The notes: generated from the sequence alone by a model not told the origin. DNA of 29,840 nt from JAZDLC01 sp043802345 (GCA_043802345.1 JAZDLC010000488.1:1-29840); one strand, 5' to 3'; shown: positions 1 to 7,865, counted from the first letter of the stretch. Numbers and translations are program-made.

Positions 1-54
1 GGCCGGGATGCTGAGAGGTGGCGCCTGATCGAGGCTGAGGCCGTCGGTCTGCAT
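1..54 (-). CDS. 5' end of a translationally coupled gene (partial, runs off left edge)
   Basis: Only the first 18 codons are in the window; they read MQTDGLSLDQAPPLSIPA. The ATG (54-52) overlaps the TGA stop of the upstream regulator gene in a TGATG arrangement. A strong Shine-Dalgarno GGGAGG lies at 64-59, four bases before the ATG, inside the regulator's 3' end. This is good evidence for a real, translationally coupled second gene in the regulator's operon. The product cannot be identified from 18 residues. The 'APPLSIP' stretch recalls the N-terminus of NnrS-like membrane proteins, which would suit the DUF2249/hemerythrin context, but that is a guess. Confidence 0.6.
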   Translation of the reverse strand, partial: MQTDGLSLDQAPPLSIPA

Positions 55-1136
55 CAGTCCTCCCGCCGGACACAAAGCAGCGCGCTGCCGTCCGGGACCT
101 CCGCGACCGTAAAGGCAAGCCCGCGCTGCTCGAGATGGGGCAACAGCAGCTTCGGCACCCGGGGAAGTCGGGCCAGCAGGAACTGGCCGCCTTCCAGTCT
201 CGAGGCGTGGAGCAGGACCTGTTCCATCGGCTCCGGAGCTTCCAGGTCTCTGAGTTCGAGGATTCCGGGAGACTCCCCTGGCTCGGCGATCACGAACCAG
301 TCGCCGCTCGCGACCTCGCCGCACTCGCAGACGAAGCCGCGCGACTTCAGCAATGTGAGCAGGGGGGCCGGCCGGAAGGGAGCCGTCAGCAGCAGCGCCC
401 CCGCCGGCGCAAGCCGCTTCAGCGCGGCCAGAATCTGCCCCAGCGGATCATCTCCTCTGGCCAGGATGGGCCGGACATCCAGCGAGAGCAAGGTCTCGTT
501 CTGTTGCCCGGACTCCGCCTCCCGTTTCCCGCCGGCCGGCTCGCCTCCTCTCAGGGCGGCCAGGAAGAAGGCTGCCATCTGCGCCGCGGACGCATCGGGG
601 TCGAGTGAGTCATCCAGGTGCTGCCACTGCAGCAGCAGGCCCTGGATCAGCGCGACGAACATCGTGGCTGCCGCTTCTGGATCGACGGTCTCCGCGAGTT
701 CGCCCTCCTTCTGGGCCCCGCTCACCAGCTCGCTCACCAGCGACCTCTGCATCGTCACCAGGTGACGGAGCGGCAGGTGATAGCCGGCCTGGTTCCCTCG
801 CGCCGCGTCGAAGAAGAGCAGCCGCGGCACTCCCGGGTTCTCCGCCGCGAACCGGAACAGCTCCCTCGAGAGGCTCGAGAGGGTCTCCAGCGAGTTTCCT
901 CCCCTTTCTAGAAGCTCGTTCACTCGCGAACCCAGCCTCTGCCGGGTGGCTTCGGCGACCGCCTCCAGCAAGGCATCCCGGGACTCGAAGTGGCGAAACA
1001 GAGCGGGCTGGGTGACGCCGACCCTCTCCGCCACGTCCCGCGTGGTCAGGCGATCGATGGAGACTTCCGCCAGCAGGGAAAGCGCCGCCTCGATGATCTG
1101 TCCCTTGCGGTCGTCGGCTGGGAGGTGCTGTGTCAT
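54..1136 (-). CDS. TetR-family transcriptional regulator with two C-terminal DUF2249-like domains
   Basis: The 360-residue protein begins with a TetR DNA-binding domain (about residues 10-60; 'TTRDVAERVGVTQPALFRHF' is the helix-turn-helix). A helical TetR-type C-terminal domain follows to about residue 195. After a linker come two similar ~70-residue modules, about 217-287 and 290-360. They start 'LDVRPILA' and 'LELRDLEAPEP' and continue with the DUF2249 pattern of a leucine-rich helix, a central strand, P-x-P-L and a following L-x-x-RG. Typical TetR proteins have about 200 residues, so this is a fusion. Module 1 contains a C-E-C pair. A perfect 24-bp palindrome ends seven bases before the ATG, which suggests autoregulation; no clear Shine-Dalgarno precedes the ATG. 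The next gene overlaps its stop. The TetR assignment is firm and the DUF2249 assignment is by pattern. A role in NO, oxygen or redox sensing is inferred. Confidence 0.88.
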   Translation of the reverse strand: MTQHLPADDRKGQIIEAALSLLAEVSIDRLTTRDVAERVGVTQPALFRHFESRDALLEAVAEATRQRLGSRVNELLERGGNSLETLSSLSRELFRFAAENPGVPRLLFFDAARGNQAGYHLPLRHLVTMQRSLVSELVSGAQKEGELAETVDPEAAATMFVALIQGLLLQWQHLDDSLDPDASAAQMAAFFLAALRGGEPAGGKREAESGQQNETLLSLDVRPILARGDDPLGQILAALKRLAPAGALLLTAPFRPAPLLTLLKSRGFVCECGEVASGDWFVIAEPGESPGILELRDLEAPEPMEQVLLHASRLEGGQFLLARLPRVPKLLLPHLEQRGLAFTVAEVPDGSALLCVRRED

Positions 1137-1143
1137 GGAGAGA

Positions 1144-1167
1144 GTATGTTATCGTTCGATAACATAC
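1144..1167. promoter_or_regulatory. Palindromic operator upstream of the TetR-DUF2249 gene
   Basis: This is a perfect inverted repeat with 11-base arms, GTATGTTATCG and CGATAACATAC, separated by TT. It lies in the 56-bp gap between the regulator's ATG (1136) and the stop of the upstream radical-SAM gene (1193). On the minus strand a weak promoter, TTCGCA-N16-TATGTT, would place its -10 inside the palindrome, as expected for autorepression. The central GTTATC-N4-GATAAC recurs at 7334-7349 before the hemerythrin gene. Confidence 0.75.
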
Positions 1168-1192
1168 AATCCAACCGTCCGCTGCGAATCGC

Positions 1193-2728
1193 TCAGGTGG
1201 CGGAGCGGCGCTTGCGGCGCCAGTTTGCCAGCTTGATCTGCAAGAAGCTGTCGAGCTTCGATTCTTCCTGGCCCCGCCAGAAATTGCGGATCACCCGCCA
1301 GATCCGTCCCGGGTGGGTGACGAAGTAGACCGAGTAGAAGTTGAGCAGGATGAACCAGCGGTACAGGGTCAGCTTCCAGGCCGGCAGGTGGAGGGAGTAG
1401 TTCCGGTCATTGGTCAGGAAACGATCGTGGACGAAGATCGGCGTCATCAGCGCCTCGTCATCCAGGGAGATCCGTCCCATCTCCATCAGCTCGTCGTACA
1501 GCTCCGTCGCCGGAATCGGGAAGAAGAAGCCGCATGCCACATCTTCGACCCCCTTGAGGGCCAGCTTCCGGGCGAACCGGAAGTTCTCCCGGATGTTCCT
1601 GGCCTTGTCGTGAGGGAAGCCGAGCACGATGAAGCAGGTGAGGTTGATCTTCTGCTTGACCGCCGCGTCGATGGCGCTGAACAGCGACTCGGCCGTCATC
1701 ATCTTCTTGACCTGCTTGCGGGTCTCGGCCGAGCCGCTCTCCGGCGCGTAGCAGAGCGTGCGGCAACCCGACTCGAACAGCAAGGGAGCCACCTCGTCGT
1801 CCACGGTCTCGCACCGCGTTCCCGAGGGAAGCTGCCAGCGAATGTCGAGCTCGCGGCGAATGATCTCCTTGCAGAAATCGATGATCCACTGCTTCTTGAG
1901 GATCGCGGTCAGGTCCTGGAACGGGAAGTTGTTCGCCCCGTATGTCTTCACGTACTGCTCGATCTCGTCCGCCACCTCCTTGGGCGAGCGGGAGAACCAG
2001 TTTCTCGACCACATCCTCGGGCTCGAGCAATACGTGCACGCGTACGGACACCCTCTCGTGGCGAGCATCGGCACCATGTAGCCGTAGTCGATGCCGGTCT
2101 TCATGCCGTGAGAATTGTAGGTGTCCAGGTCGAACAGGTTCCAGGCGGGATGCGCGATCTCGTCCACGGCCCTGATCCGCTTGCGCCGCGGGTTGATCCG
2201 GATCTCCTCCCCATCCCGGTAGCAGAGCCCCTCGATCTTGGAGGGGTCGAACTCGTCTCCGTTCCGCAACCTGCTTTCCAGCGCGGCGAAGATCTCGACC
2301 GCGGTGTCCTCCCCTTCACCCAGAACCGCGTAGTCGATCGGGGCCGCCTTCATGCTGAACTCGGGCAGGCCGCTGAAGTGTTCTCCGCCGCAAACCAGCG
2401 GCAGGTCGGGACGCCGATCCTTGAGGATGTGGATCAACCCCCTGACCAGTGGCCAGCTGAAGCTCCACATGTTCGTCAGCCCGATCGCCTCGGTCTCCGG
2501 CAGGATGCGATCCACGATCTGCTCAGGGGAGAGGCCGAGCCGCACGACCCTGCCCTCGGGCACCGCCTGCTCCGGCGCTTCAGCCAGCCCGTCCAGCACC
2601 TTTACCTCATGGCCGGCCCGCAGGAGGGCGCCGGCGATGTAGGCCAGACCCAGAGGCGGCGCGGGCCGCAGCGAGGTCAGCGCCTTGGGGTTCATGTAGA
2701 CGGGAGGATGGATCAGCTGGATCTTCAT
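1193..2728 (-). CDS. B12-binding-domain radical SAM protein
   Basis: The 511-residue protein has the layout of the BchE-like cobalamin-binding radical SAM class. The N-terminal ~150 residues look like a Rossmann-type B12-binding domain ('IQLIHPPV', 'PPLGLAYIAGALL', 'AIGLTNMWSFSW', 'VCGGEHFSGLPE', 'VLGEGE'). A radical SAM domain follows, with the 4Fe-4S cysteines C227, C231 and C234 in CPYACTYC. These enzymes cleave S-adenosylmethionine for methylations, cyclisations or rearrangements; the substrate here is unknown. The C-terminus is basic ('WRRKRRSAT'). A second radical SAM gene lies 170 bp upstream on the same strand, so the two may act in one pathway. No clear Shine-Dalgarno precedes the ATG. 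The family is firm and the reaction is not identified. Confidence 0.88.
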   Translation of the reverse strand: MKIQLIHPPVYMNPKALTSLRPAPPLGLAYIAGALLRAGHEVKVLDGLAEAPEQAVPEGRVVRLGLSPEQIVDRILPETEAIGLTNMWSFSWPLVRGLIHILKDRRPDLPLVCGGEHFSGLPEFSMKAAPIDYAVLGEGEDTAVEIFAALESRLRNGDEFDPSKIEGLCYRDGEEIRINPRRKRIRAVDEIAHPAWNLFDLDTYNSHGMKTGIDYGYMVPMLATRGCPYACTYCSSPRMWSRNWFSRSPKEVADEIEQYVKTYGANNFPFQDLTAILKKQWIIDFCKEIIRRELDIRWQLPSGTRCETVDDEVAPLLFESGCRTLCYAPESGSAETRKQVKKMMTAESLFSAIDAAVKQKINLTCFIVLGFPHDKARNIRENFRFARKLALKGVEDVACGFFFPIPATELYDELMEMGRISLDDEALMTPIFVHDRFLTNDRNYSLHLPAWKLTLYRWFILLNFYSVYFVTHPGRIWRVIRNFWRGQEESKLDSFLQIKLANWRRKRRSAT

Positions 2729-2732
2729 CGAG

Positions 2733-2826
2733 GCGAACCGGGTACTCCAGGCAGGAAGAGGAGAACTATAGCCTTCTTTCGACGGGCCGGCGCGCAGAAG
2801 TTGAGGCGCAGCGAACCGGGTCCTCC
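2733..2826. repeat. Pair of 16-bp direct repeats between the two radical SAM genes
   Basis: GCGAACCGGGTACTCC at 2733-2748 and GCGAACCGGGTCCTCC at 2811-2826 match at 15 of 16 bases and are 78 bp apart, start to start. One copy is immediately upstream of the radical SAM gene that starts at 2728. They could be regulatory half-sites, duplication remnants or chance. Confidence 0.45.
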
Positions 2827-2898
2827 TGAGGCATCAAAGCGGCCTTCCGGGGATCCAGGGAGCCCGTTCCCAGCCTTCCCGTCGGGGCCTTCCCGGCC

Positions 2899-4032
2899 TC
2901 AGACCCGGTCGTACTTTCCCGTGTCGGAGGAGCGGTTCACCAGGTAGCAGGTGGCGCAGGCCCCGTAGGGACGCGCGGAATGGACCCGGCGCCGCATCTC
3001 GCGGTACATCCCGTTGTTCCACTGCTCGGCGAACGTCGATCCCGCCACGGTGCCATTGGAGTGGATACCGGAAAGACAGCAAGGAACCACGTCACCGTTC
3101 GGCCCCACGTACAGCCGCTGCCACAGGAACCAGCAGCGGATCGGGTCGGGCGGCGGGGCCGCGGGCTCCTCCGCCCCTCTTTCGATCACGAATGGAGGAG
3201 GGAGATTGACCGAAATGTCGAGCTCCGTCGCGACTTCCCGCGCCCGCTCCAGGACATCGTTGGTGTGTTGCTTGCTCGCGAGACTCTGATCAAGCATCTC
3301 GTGCCGGAACCCCTCTTCCAGGAGGACCAGATGATTCACGGTGACATGGGAGCCGCCATGATCCTTCGCCAGCCGGATGAAGTCGGGCAGCTCATCCACG
3401 GTGCTCCTCATCAGGATCGTGTTGAAGTGGATCGGCGCCCGCTCCGCCTCGGGGAGGCGGTTCAGATGGGTGTTGTACAGCTTGAGGTTCGCCAGCACCT
3501 GCTTCAGGTCACTGCCGACCCGCAGCCGGTTGTGGGTCTCGGGCGTGGCGCCATCGATCGAGACGGTCAGGAGGCCCATGCGTCGCGCCAACCGCTCCGC
3601 GAGCAGATCGCCCTTGATCAGCGAGGCGTTGGTGACCAGCTCCAGCCGGACTCCGAACCGCTCCATGTCGGAGATCTTCTCGAGGATCCGTGGCGTCATC
3701 ATCGGTTCGCCGTAGGCCGAGAGCTGGACCGTCTCCGCGGCGGGGTAGAGCTCGCTGACGACCTTCTCGTACACCTCGTCCGTCATGGTCCAGTTCACGC
3801 CCTTGCCGTAGGCCTGGGGGCAGAAGCCGCATTTCAAGTTGCAGACCGTTGAATTGGTGGTGTTGATCCAGGTCGGAAGGGAATCGCAGATCTCCCGGTC
3901 CTCAGCCTCGGCCTCCTCCGCATTCCTCCGGTTCTCGGCCTTCAGAGCCGTGAGTTCGTCGGCAGGGATCACCTCCCCCTGGCGGACGCGGTGGGTAATA
4001 CCTCCCAATCGAGCCAGAAACTCAAGCGACAT
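2899..4032 (-). CDS. Radical SAM/SPASM-domain protein
   Basis: The 377-residue protein has radical SAM cysteines C64, C68 and C71 (CNLKCGFC). 'LSAYGEPMM' is a GE-type SAM-binding motif, and 'LVTNASLI' and 'VSIDGATPETHNRLR' are typical of MoaA/SPASM relatives. The C-terminal ~80 residues are cysteine-rich (RCWFLW, PCCLSG, CATCYL), consistent with a SPASM-type domain holding auxiliary Fe-S clusters. Such enzymes often modify peptides or proteins, or serve in cofactor or sugar pathways; the substrate cannot be told here, and I see no short precursor peptide next to it. The start is well supported: AAGGAG at 4043-4038 lies five bases before the ATG. It is the first gene of the minus-strand run that leads to the B12-type radical SAM gene. 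Confidence 0.88.
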   Translation of the reverse strand: MSLEFLARLGGITHRVRQGEVIPADELTALKAENRRNAEEAEAEDREICDSLPTWINTTNSTVCNLKCGFCPQAYGKGVNWTMTDEVYEKVVSELYPAAETVQLSAYGEPMMTPRILEKISDMERFGVRLELVTNASLIKGDLLAERLARRMGLLTVSIDGATPETHNRLRVGSDLKQVLANLKLYNTHLNRLPEAERAPIHFNTILMRSTVDELPDFIRLAKDHGGSHVTVNHLVLLEEGFRHEMLDQSLASKQHTNDVLERAREVATELDISVNLPPPFVIERGAEEPAAPPPDPIRCWFLWQRLYVGPNGDVVPCCLSGIHSNGTVAGSTFAEQWNNGMYREMRRRVHSARPYGACATCYLVNRSSDTGKYDRV

Positions 4033-4271
4033 GGCGGCTCCTTCTGAGCCCGAAAATTACAGTAGGAAGTCCGGGGGCCCCCCGGCCGGATTTCAGGGTA
4101 CACTACTCGGACCTCACTCGCCTCCGAATGAGTCACCCGCGCGTTCGAGCCTAGCGCGACGGGATGCGGAGCGCTGGTTTGGTTCCATGCTCAACGGGTG
4201 ATTTTCGGGAAGACGGGTCCCTCGGCGGGCTTGGGTCGTGCTCGCTGCTATCGAAAAGGAAGGAACCTGTC

Positions 4272-4520
4272 GTGAAGAGACGCCGTGTCGGTTTCGTGTC
4301 TTTCTTGCTCCTGGGAGTGGGACTGGGGACTTACGCGGTCGCATCGAGCGATTTCGGGGAAGCGCCGGAAGCGCAGAGCCCGATCGCCGTGGTGCCGGCC
4401 GCAGAGGAGCCCAGTCCGAACTACCTCCGGATGCAGAGGAATGCGATTCCGGTGCCGAGTGGAGCGGTGCGGGACGGCAGGTACAAAGTGGCCCCGGCGA
4501 TCGTATCGCCGAGCAGATGA
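4272..4520 (+). CDS. Small exported or membrane-anchored protein, function unknown
   Basis: I chose the GTG at 4272 as start because AAGGAAGG lies just upstream and the peptide then begins as a classic signal or anchor (VKRRRVGFVSFLLLGVGLG). That gives an 82-residue protein. The frame is open further upstream, to an ATG at 4164, but that extension lacks the basic-hydrophobic pattern. The rest is a short, low-complexity alanine/proline-rich tail ('EAPEAQSPIAVVPAAEEP') ending 'RYKVAPAIVSPSR'. I do not recognise a family. The stop is 12 bp before the beta-helix gene, so the two are probably co-transcribed and this protein may be a surface or secretion partner of it. Confidence 0.6.
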   Translation: MKRRRVGFVSFLLLGVGLGTYAVASSDFGEAPEAQSPIAVVPAAEEPSPNYLRMQRNAIPVPSGAVRDGRYKVAPAIVSPSR

Positions 4521-4532
4521 GGGGATGATCAG

Positions 4533-7295
4533 ATGAGAATCCTCCCAAAACACCCTCTGTTCCTGATGCTCTGTCTCCTGGTGATCCTCGGCGCCTTCAC
4601 CGGAGCCGCGGGTGCGGCGATCATCACGGTGGATGACGACGGCCTGGCCGACTACGACAACATCAGTGACGCGATCGCCAACGCCAATACCGGCGACACG
4701 ATCCTGGTTGCGGCCGGCACCTACGAGGAGCAGGTGATCGTCAACGTCCAGGTCTCCATCGTCGGTGCGGGCGTCAACCAGACGATCGTCATGCCGTCGA
4801 TCTCGAATGCGGGAACCGGTTCCGGCTCCCAGGTCGCCACGACCACCTGGGTTTTCCGCATCCAGGCGAACAACGTCATCATCACCGGGCTCACGGTGAA
4901 TGGCAACAACCCGAATCTCTCGGCCGGGATCGACGCCCGGGGCGGAATCATCACCGACTACTCCACGGGGACCTATAGCGGCCTCCAGGTGTCGAACTGC
5001 ATGGTGACGAACGTCAGTTTCCGGGGTATCTACGCCGCCGCCGGCGGGACCGCGCATCAGTTCCAGTCGAACAATGTCACCAACGTGAACGCGCACCCGC
5101 TCGACTCGGCGGGCATCTTCTTCTACGGAGCCGAAGGGAACGCCATTCTCAACACGGTCGAGAACTGTTCGATCGGCATCGGCTTCCACCAGGGTGGCGG
5201 GGGCACGATCCAGAACAACGTTCTCAGGAACTGTGAGCTGGGCGCCCTGGCCAACAGCAGCGTGACGCCGGTCAACGTCGAGGACAATGTCATCACGGAC
5301 TGTGATCAGGGCGTGCAGTCGATTGCTGTGGATACCACGGTCAGCGTCCTGACCAACATCATCACCGGTTGCTTGACCGGCCTGACCTTCTTCGGCATGG
5401 GCGCCAACACGAACGTCGTGGCCGGCAACGTCATCGACTGTCAGAACATCTCCAACTCGAACGGCGTCTTCGCCTCCACGGATGTCTCCCCCTGGGGCTA
5501 CGGCAACCTGAATCTGACGTTGACCAACAACGACATCATGTATTCCGAGTACGGCATCGTCCTGAGCGAGGATGTCGGCAACAACTCGTACGCGCTGAAC
5601 TGCACCATTTCCGGCGGCGCGACGCTGTACAACAGGTTCATCGGAAACTTGTCGTTCAACCTCTACCTGCAGGATTGCAATGACGATGTGGACGCGACGT
5701 ACAATGTCTGGGGCGCGGTGACGCCTTCGGTGATCGAGGCGGCCATCTGGCATCAATTCGACGACCTCTCCCTCGGTCTCGTCACCTACACGAACACGAT
5801 CAACCTGTACATCACGGTCGACGACGACGGCACCGGCGACTTCTACACCATCAACCCGGCGGTGCAGAACCTGGTTCCAGGCGGCACGATCCTGGTGAAG
5901 CCGGGATCGTACGTGCAGGACGTCGTGATCGACCGGAGCTGCATCATCCAGGGCTCCGGCACCGACTCCGATCCCCTCGTCGGCACGGTTCTAAGCGGCG
6001 CGTCCGTCGATGCGGCCTTGGTCGTGGTCAGTGTGACCGGGTCCGACGTCACCATCGACAATCTGCGGATCGATGGCACGCAGCCGACCTACGCCCGGGC
6101 GCGGCACTGCGTGTACGGGAACGGCATTTCGAACCTGAAAGTGACCGACTGTGTCATGGGTACGGCGCGCTCGGCCATTCATTACGAAAACAGCACTGCC
6201 GGCGTCTTCCTGCGCAACGAGATCTTCGACTTCGGCCTCAACGTGAACACGGGCGGCGGGATCTTCGTCCAGAACGCCACCGCGACGGTCGGGACGTTCG
6301 GCAGCGGAAACTACCTGCACGACGGTGTGGCGTCCGGCGTGATTCTCAACGGTGGATCGAGCGGTACCGTCACCGGGAACCGGGCCGCGAACTGCGGCGT
6401 GGGGTACCTTGCGTACGCTGTCGGAGGCGCGGCGACGTTTGATCGCAACGAGGCTCGCGACTGCCTCCAGGGTTTCCAGGGCTTCGGCAACCTGGCTCCC
6501 GTGACCTACACCGAGAATGTCACCATGGACTGCCCGACCGGCTTCACGCTGTTCGGCCTCGGCGGGCAACTCCACACCTACACCGACAACTACATTCGCA
6601 GTCGGACCTCTCCGGCCGGTTCCGCTGGATTCTACTTCACCACCACTTCGCCGCTGGGCGACTCCGACCTGAACGCGGTCTGCCGCGGCAACGTCATCAG
6701 CGGCGGCACCAACTGCATCCAGCTCTATGAGAGCGCCACCAGCATGTCGTACCAGATGAACGTCGATCTGGATGGCTCGACCAATCCCAACTGGATCACC
6801 GGTGGCACGTCCCAGGCGCTTCGACTCACCGGCTGCAACGACAATATCGACGCGTCGGACAACTACTTCGCGAGCACGAACGCGACCACCGTGGAGGGCA
6901 TGATCTTGCACCAGGTGGACAACCCGGCCCTCGGGCTGGTCGACTTCAGCGGGCTCCTGGCGCCTGGCCCGGACATCCGGCGGCGCGGCCAGATCGTCGA
7001 CCTGCAGTACCTCTCGCTGCTCACGACCGGAGCGCCGGGTGATTCCGTGTTGTTGATCTGGGGCGTGGTGCCGGCCAACATCAACACGAGGTACGGGATC
7101 CTGCGGATCTCTCCGTTCATCGTGGTGACCGGCTATCCGACCCAGAGTCAGGGTCTCGGCATCCTCGAGTTCGTCGTCCCGGTGCACACCCCCCATGCGG
7201 GTGTGACGCACTACTTCCAGGCCCTCGTCGGGAACAACCCCAACAACTTCCTGACGAACAGAGCACAGGCGACGACTCCGCCGCTCCCTGAATAG
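4533..7295 (+). CDS. Large secreted right-handed parallel beta-helix protein with internal duplication
   Basis: The 920-residue protein starts with a signal peptide (hydrophobic residues about 8-26, likely cut after AGA at residue 28). The body is made of short Asn/Gly/Thr/Val-rich turns such as 'NVITDCDQGVQS' and 'NNDIMYSEYGIVLSE', which are typical of pectate-lyase-like or NosD-like parallel beta-helices. It consists of two tandem copies of one ~390-residue unit, about 30-425 and 426-805. Each opens with 'ITVDDDG' followed by a pectin-methylesterase-like 'GDTILVAAGTY' or 'GGTILVKPGSY', and ends with 'HQFDDLSLGLVTY' or 'HQVDNPALGLVDF'. A distinct ~110-residue C-terminal region follows ('YFQALVGNNPNNF'), possibly a sorting or adhesion domain. 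I see no clear catalytic residues, so a structural, adhesive or polysaccharide-binding role is as likely as a lyase. GAGGGGA precedes the ATG. Confidence 0.85.
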   Translation: MRILPKHPLFLMLCLLVILGAFTGAAGAAIITVDDDGLADYDNISDAIANANTGDTILVAAGTYEEQVIVNVQVSIVGAGVNQTIVMPSISNAGTGSGSQVATTTWVFRIQANNVIITGLTVNGNNPNLSAGIDARGGIITDYSTGTYSGLQVSNCMVTNVSFRGIYAAAGGTAHQFQSNNVTNVNAHPLDSAGIFFYGAEGNAILNTVENCSIGIGFHQGGGGTIQNNVLRNCELGALANSSVTPVNVEDNVITDCDQGVQSIAVDTTVSVLTNIITGCLTGLTFFGMGANTNVVAGNVIDCQNISNSNGVFASTDVSPWGYGNLNLTLTNNDIMYSEYGIVLSEDVGNNSYALNCTISGGATLYNRFIGNLSFNLYLQDCNDDVDATYNVWGAVTPSVIEAAIWHQFDDLSLGLVTYTNTINLYITVDDDGTGDFYTINPAVQNLVPGGTILVKPGSYVQDVVIDRSCIIQGSGTDSDPLVGTVLSGASVDAALVVVSVTGSDVTIDNLRIDGTQPTYARARHCVYGNGISNLKVTDCVMGTARSAIHYENSTAGVFLRNEIFDFGLNVNTGGGIFVQNATATVGTFGSGNYLHDGVASGVILNGGSSGTVTGNRAANCGVGYLAYAVGGAATFDRNEARDCLQGFQGFGNLAPVTYTENVTMDCPTGFTLFGLGGQLHTYTDNYIRSRTSPAGSAGFYFTTTSPLGDSDLNAVCRGNVISGGTNCIQLYESATSMSYQMNVDLDGSTNPNWITGGTSQALRLTGCNDNIDASDNYFASTNATTVEGMILHQVDNPALGLVDFSGLLAPGPDIRRRGQIVDLQYLSLLTTGAPGDSVLLIWGVVPANINTRYGILRISPFIVVTGYPTQSQGLGILEFVVPVHTPHAGVTHYFQALVGNNPNNFLTNRAQATTPPLPE

Positions 7296-7314
7296 GGGGG
7301 GCCGGGAATAGGCT

Positions 7315-7349
7315 TTGACTCGGCTGTTCGGAAGTTATCATGTGATAAC
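7315..7349 (+). promoter_or_regulatory. Hemerythrin promoter with GTTATC-N4-GATAAC operator
   Basis: A perfect inverted repeat GTTATCA-TG-TGATAAC occupies 7334-7349, 29 bp before the hemerythrin ATG. Its 16-bp core has the same design as the palindrome in front of the TetR-DUF2249 gene. A possible -35 TTGACT (7315-7320) and a -10-like TATCAT (7336-7341) would put the operator over the -10, the expected position for a repressor. The 15-bp spacing is short, so the promoter part is weaker than the operator. Confidence 0.65.
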
Positions 7350-7378
7350 AATGATACCGAGCAGCCGAGGAGGCGCCG

Positions 7379-7825
7379 ATGAGCGATCCTGACCTGTGCC
7401 TGGCCGATTTCTTCAAGGCGGACCACCGCGCCTGTGATGCCGCCTGGACCGAGGTGGAAGAGGCGGTGGAGGAGGGCGACGCGGCCACATGCAAGTCCGC
7501 CTTCGAGCGGTACGACCGGATCCAGCGCCGTCACCTCCGGATGGAAGAAGAGGTGATGTTCCCCGCTTTCGAGAAAAGGAGCGGGATGACGCAGGGTCCG
7601 ACCCAGGTCATGCGCATGGAACATCAGCAGATGCGCGGCGTGCTCGAGCAGATGGCGCAGGCGGTGGCCGGCTCTGATTTCCAGGAACTGCTGGACCAGG
7701 GGGACACCCTGCTGATGCTGATTCAACAGCACAACCAGAAGGAGGAGGGGATCCTCTACCCCATGGCCGACAAGGTCCTGGCTGCCGAGTGGAACGTCCT
7801 CCGGGAACGGCTCGCGGAACTCTGA
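7379..7825 (+). CDS. Hemerythrin-domain protein
   Basis: The 148-residue protein is a single hemerythrin HHE domain. Likely di-iron ligands are visible in order: H16 ('FKADHRACD'), H52 and E56 ('RRHLRMEEEVMFP'), H82 ('RMEHQQMR') and H118 with E122 or E123 ('QQHNQKEEGILYP'). Bacterial hemerythrins bind O2 or NO, or help repair iron centres damaged by oxidative or nitrosative stress; this one is cytoplasmic, with no signal peptide. GAGGAGG at 7367-7373 is a strong ribosome site five bases before the ATG. The upstream operator matches that of the TetR-DUF2249 regulator, and DUF2249 and hemerythrin domains are known to occur together, so I infer regulation by that protein. The gene appears monocistronic. 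Confidence 0.92.
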   Translation: MSDPDLCLADFFKADHRACDAAWTEVEEAVEEGDAATCKSAFERYDRIQRRHLRMEEEVMFPAFEKRSGMTQGPTQVMRMEHQQMRGVLEQMAQAVAGSDFQELLDQGDTLLMLIQQHNQKEEGILYPMADKVLAAEWNVLRERLAEL

Positions 7826-7839
7826 CCCCCGGACAATCA

Positions 7840-7865
7840 CACCCGGCAGGGACGCTCTCCGGGTG
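7840..7865. terminator. Possible bidirectional terminator between convergent genes
   Basis: A perfect 7-bp inverted repeat, CACCCGG (7840-7846) and CCGGGTG (7859-7865), with a 12-base loop, sits in the 53-bp gap between the convergent hemerythrin and sulfatase-fold genes. The position suits a shared terminator. No clear T-run follows on either strand, so it is not a textbook intrinsic terminator. Confidence 0.4.

Noticed and set aside
1313..2947. Plus-strand open frame of 544 codons opposite the B12-type radical SAM gene
   Set aside because: It is an antisense shadow rich in Arg, Gln, Val and His, while the minus strand carries the CPYACTYC cluster motif.
4071..4085. Perfect GC palindrome CCGGGGG-C-CCCCCGG between divergent genes
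   Set aside because: It has a one-base spacer and only G/C bases in a GC-rich genome, no T-run, and no matching copy elsewhere, so I could not support it as a terminator or operator.
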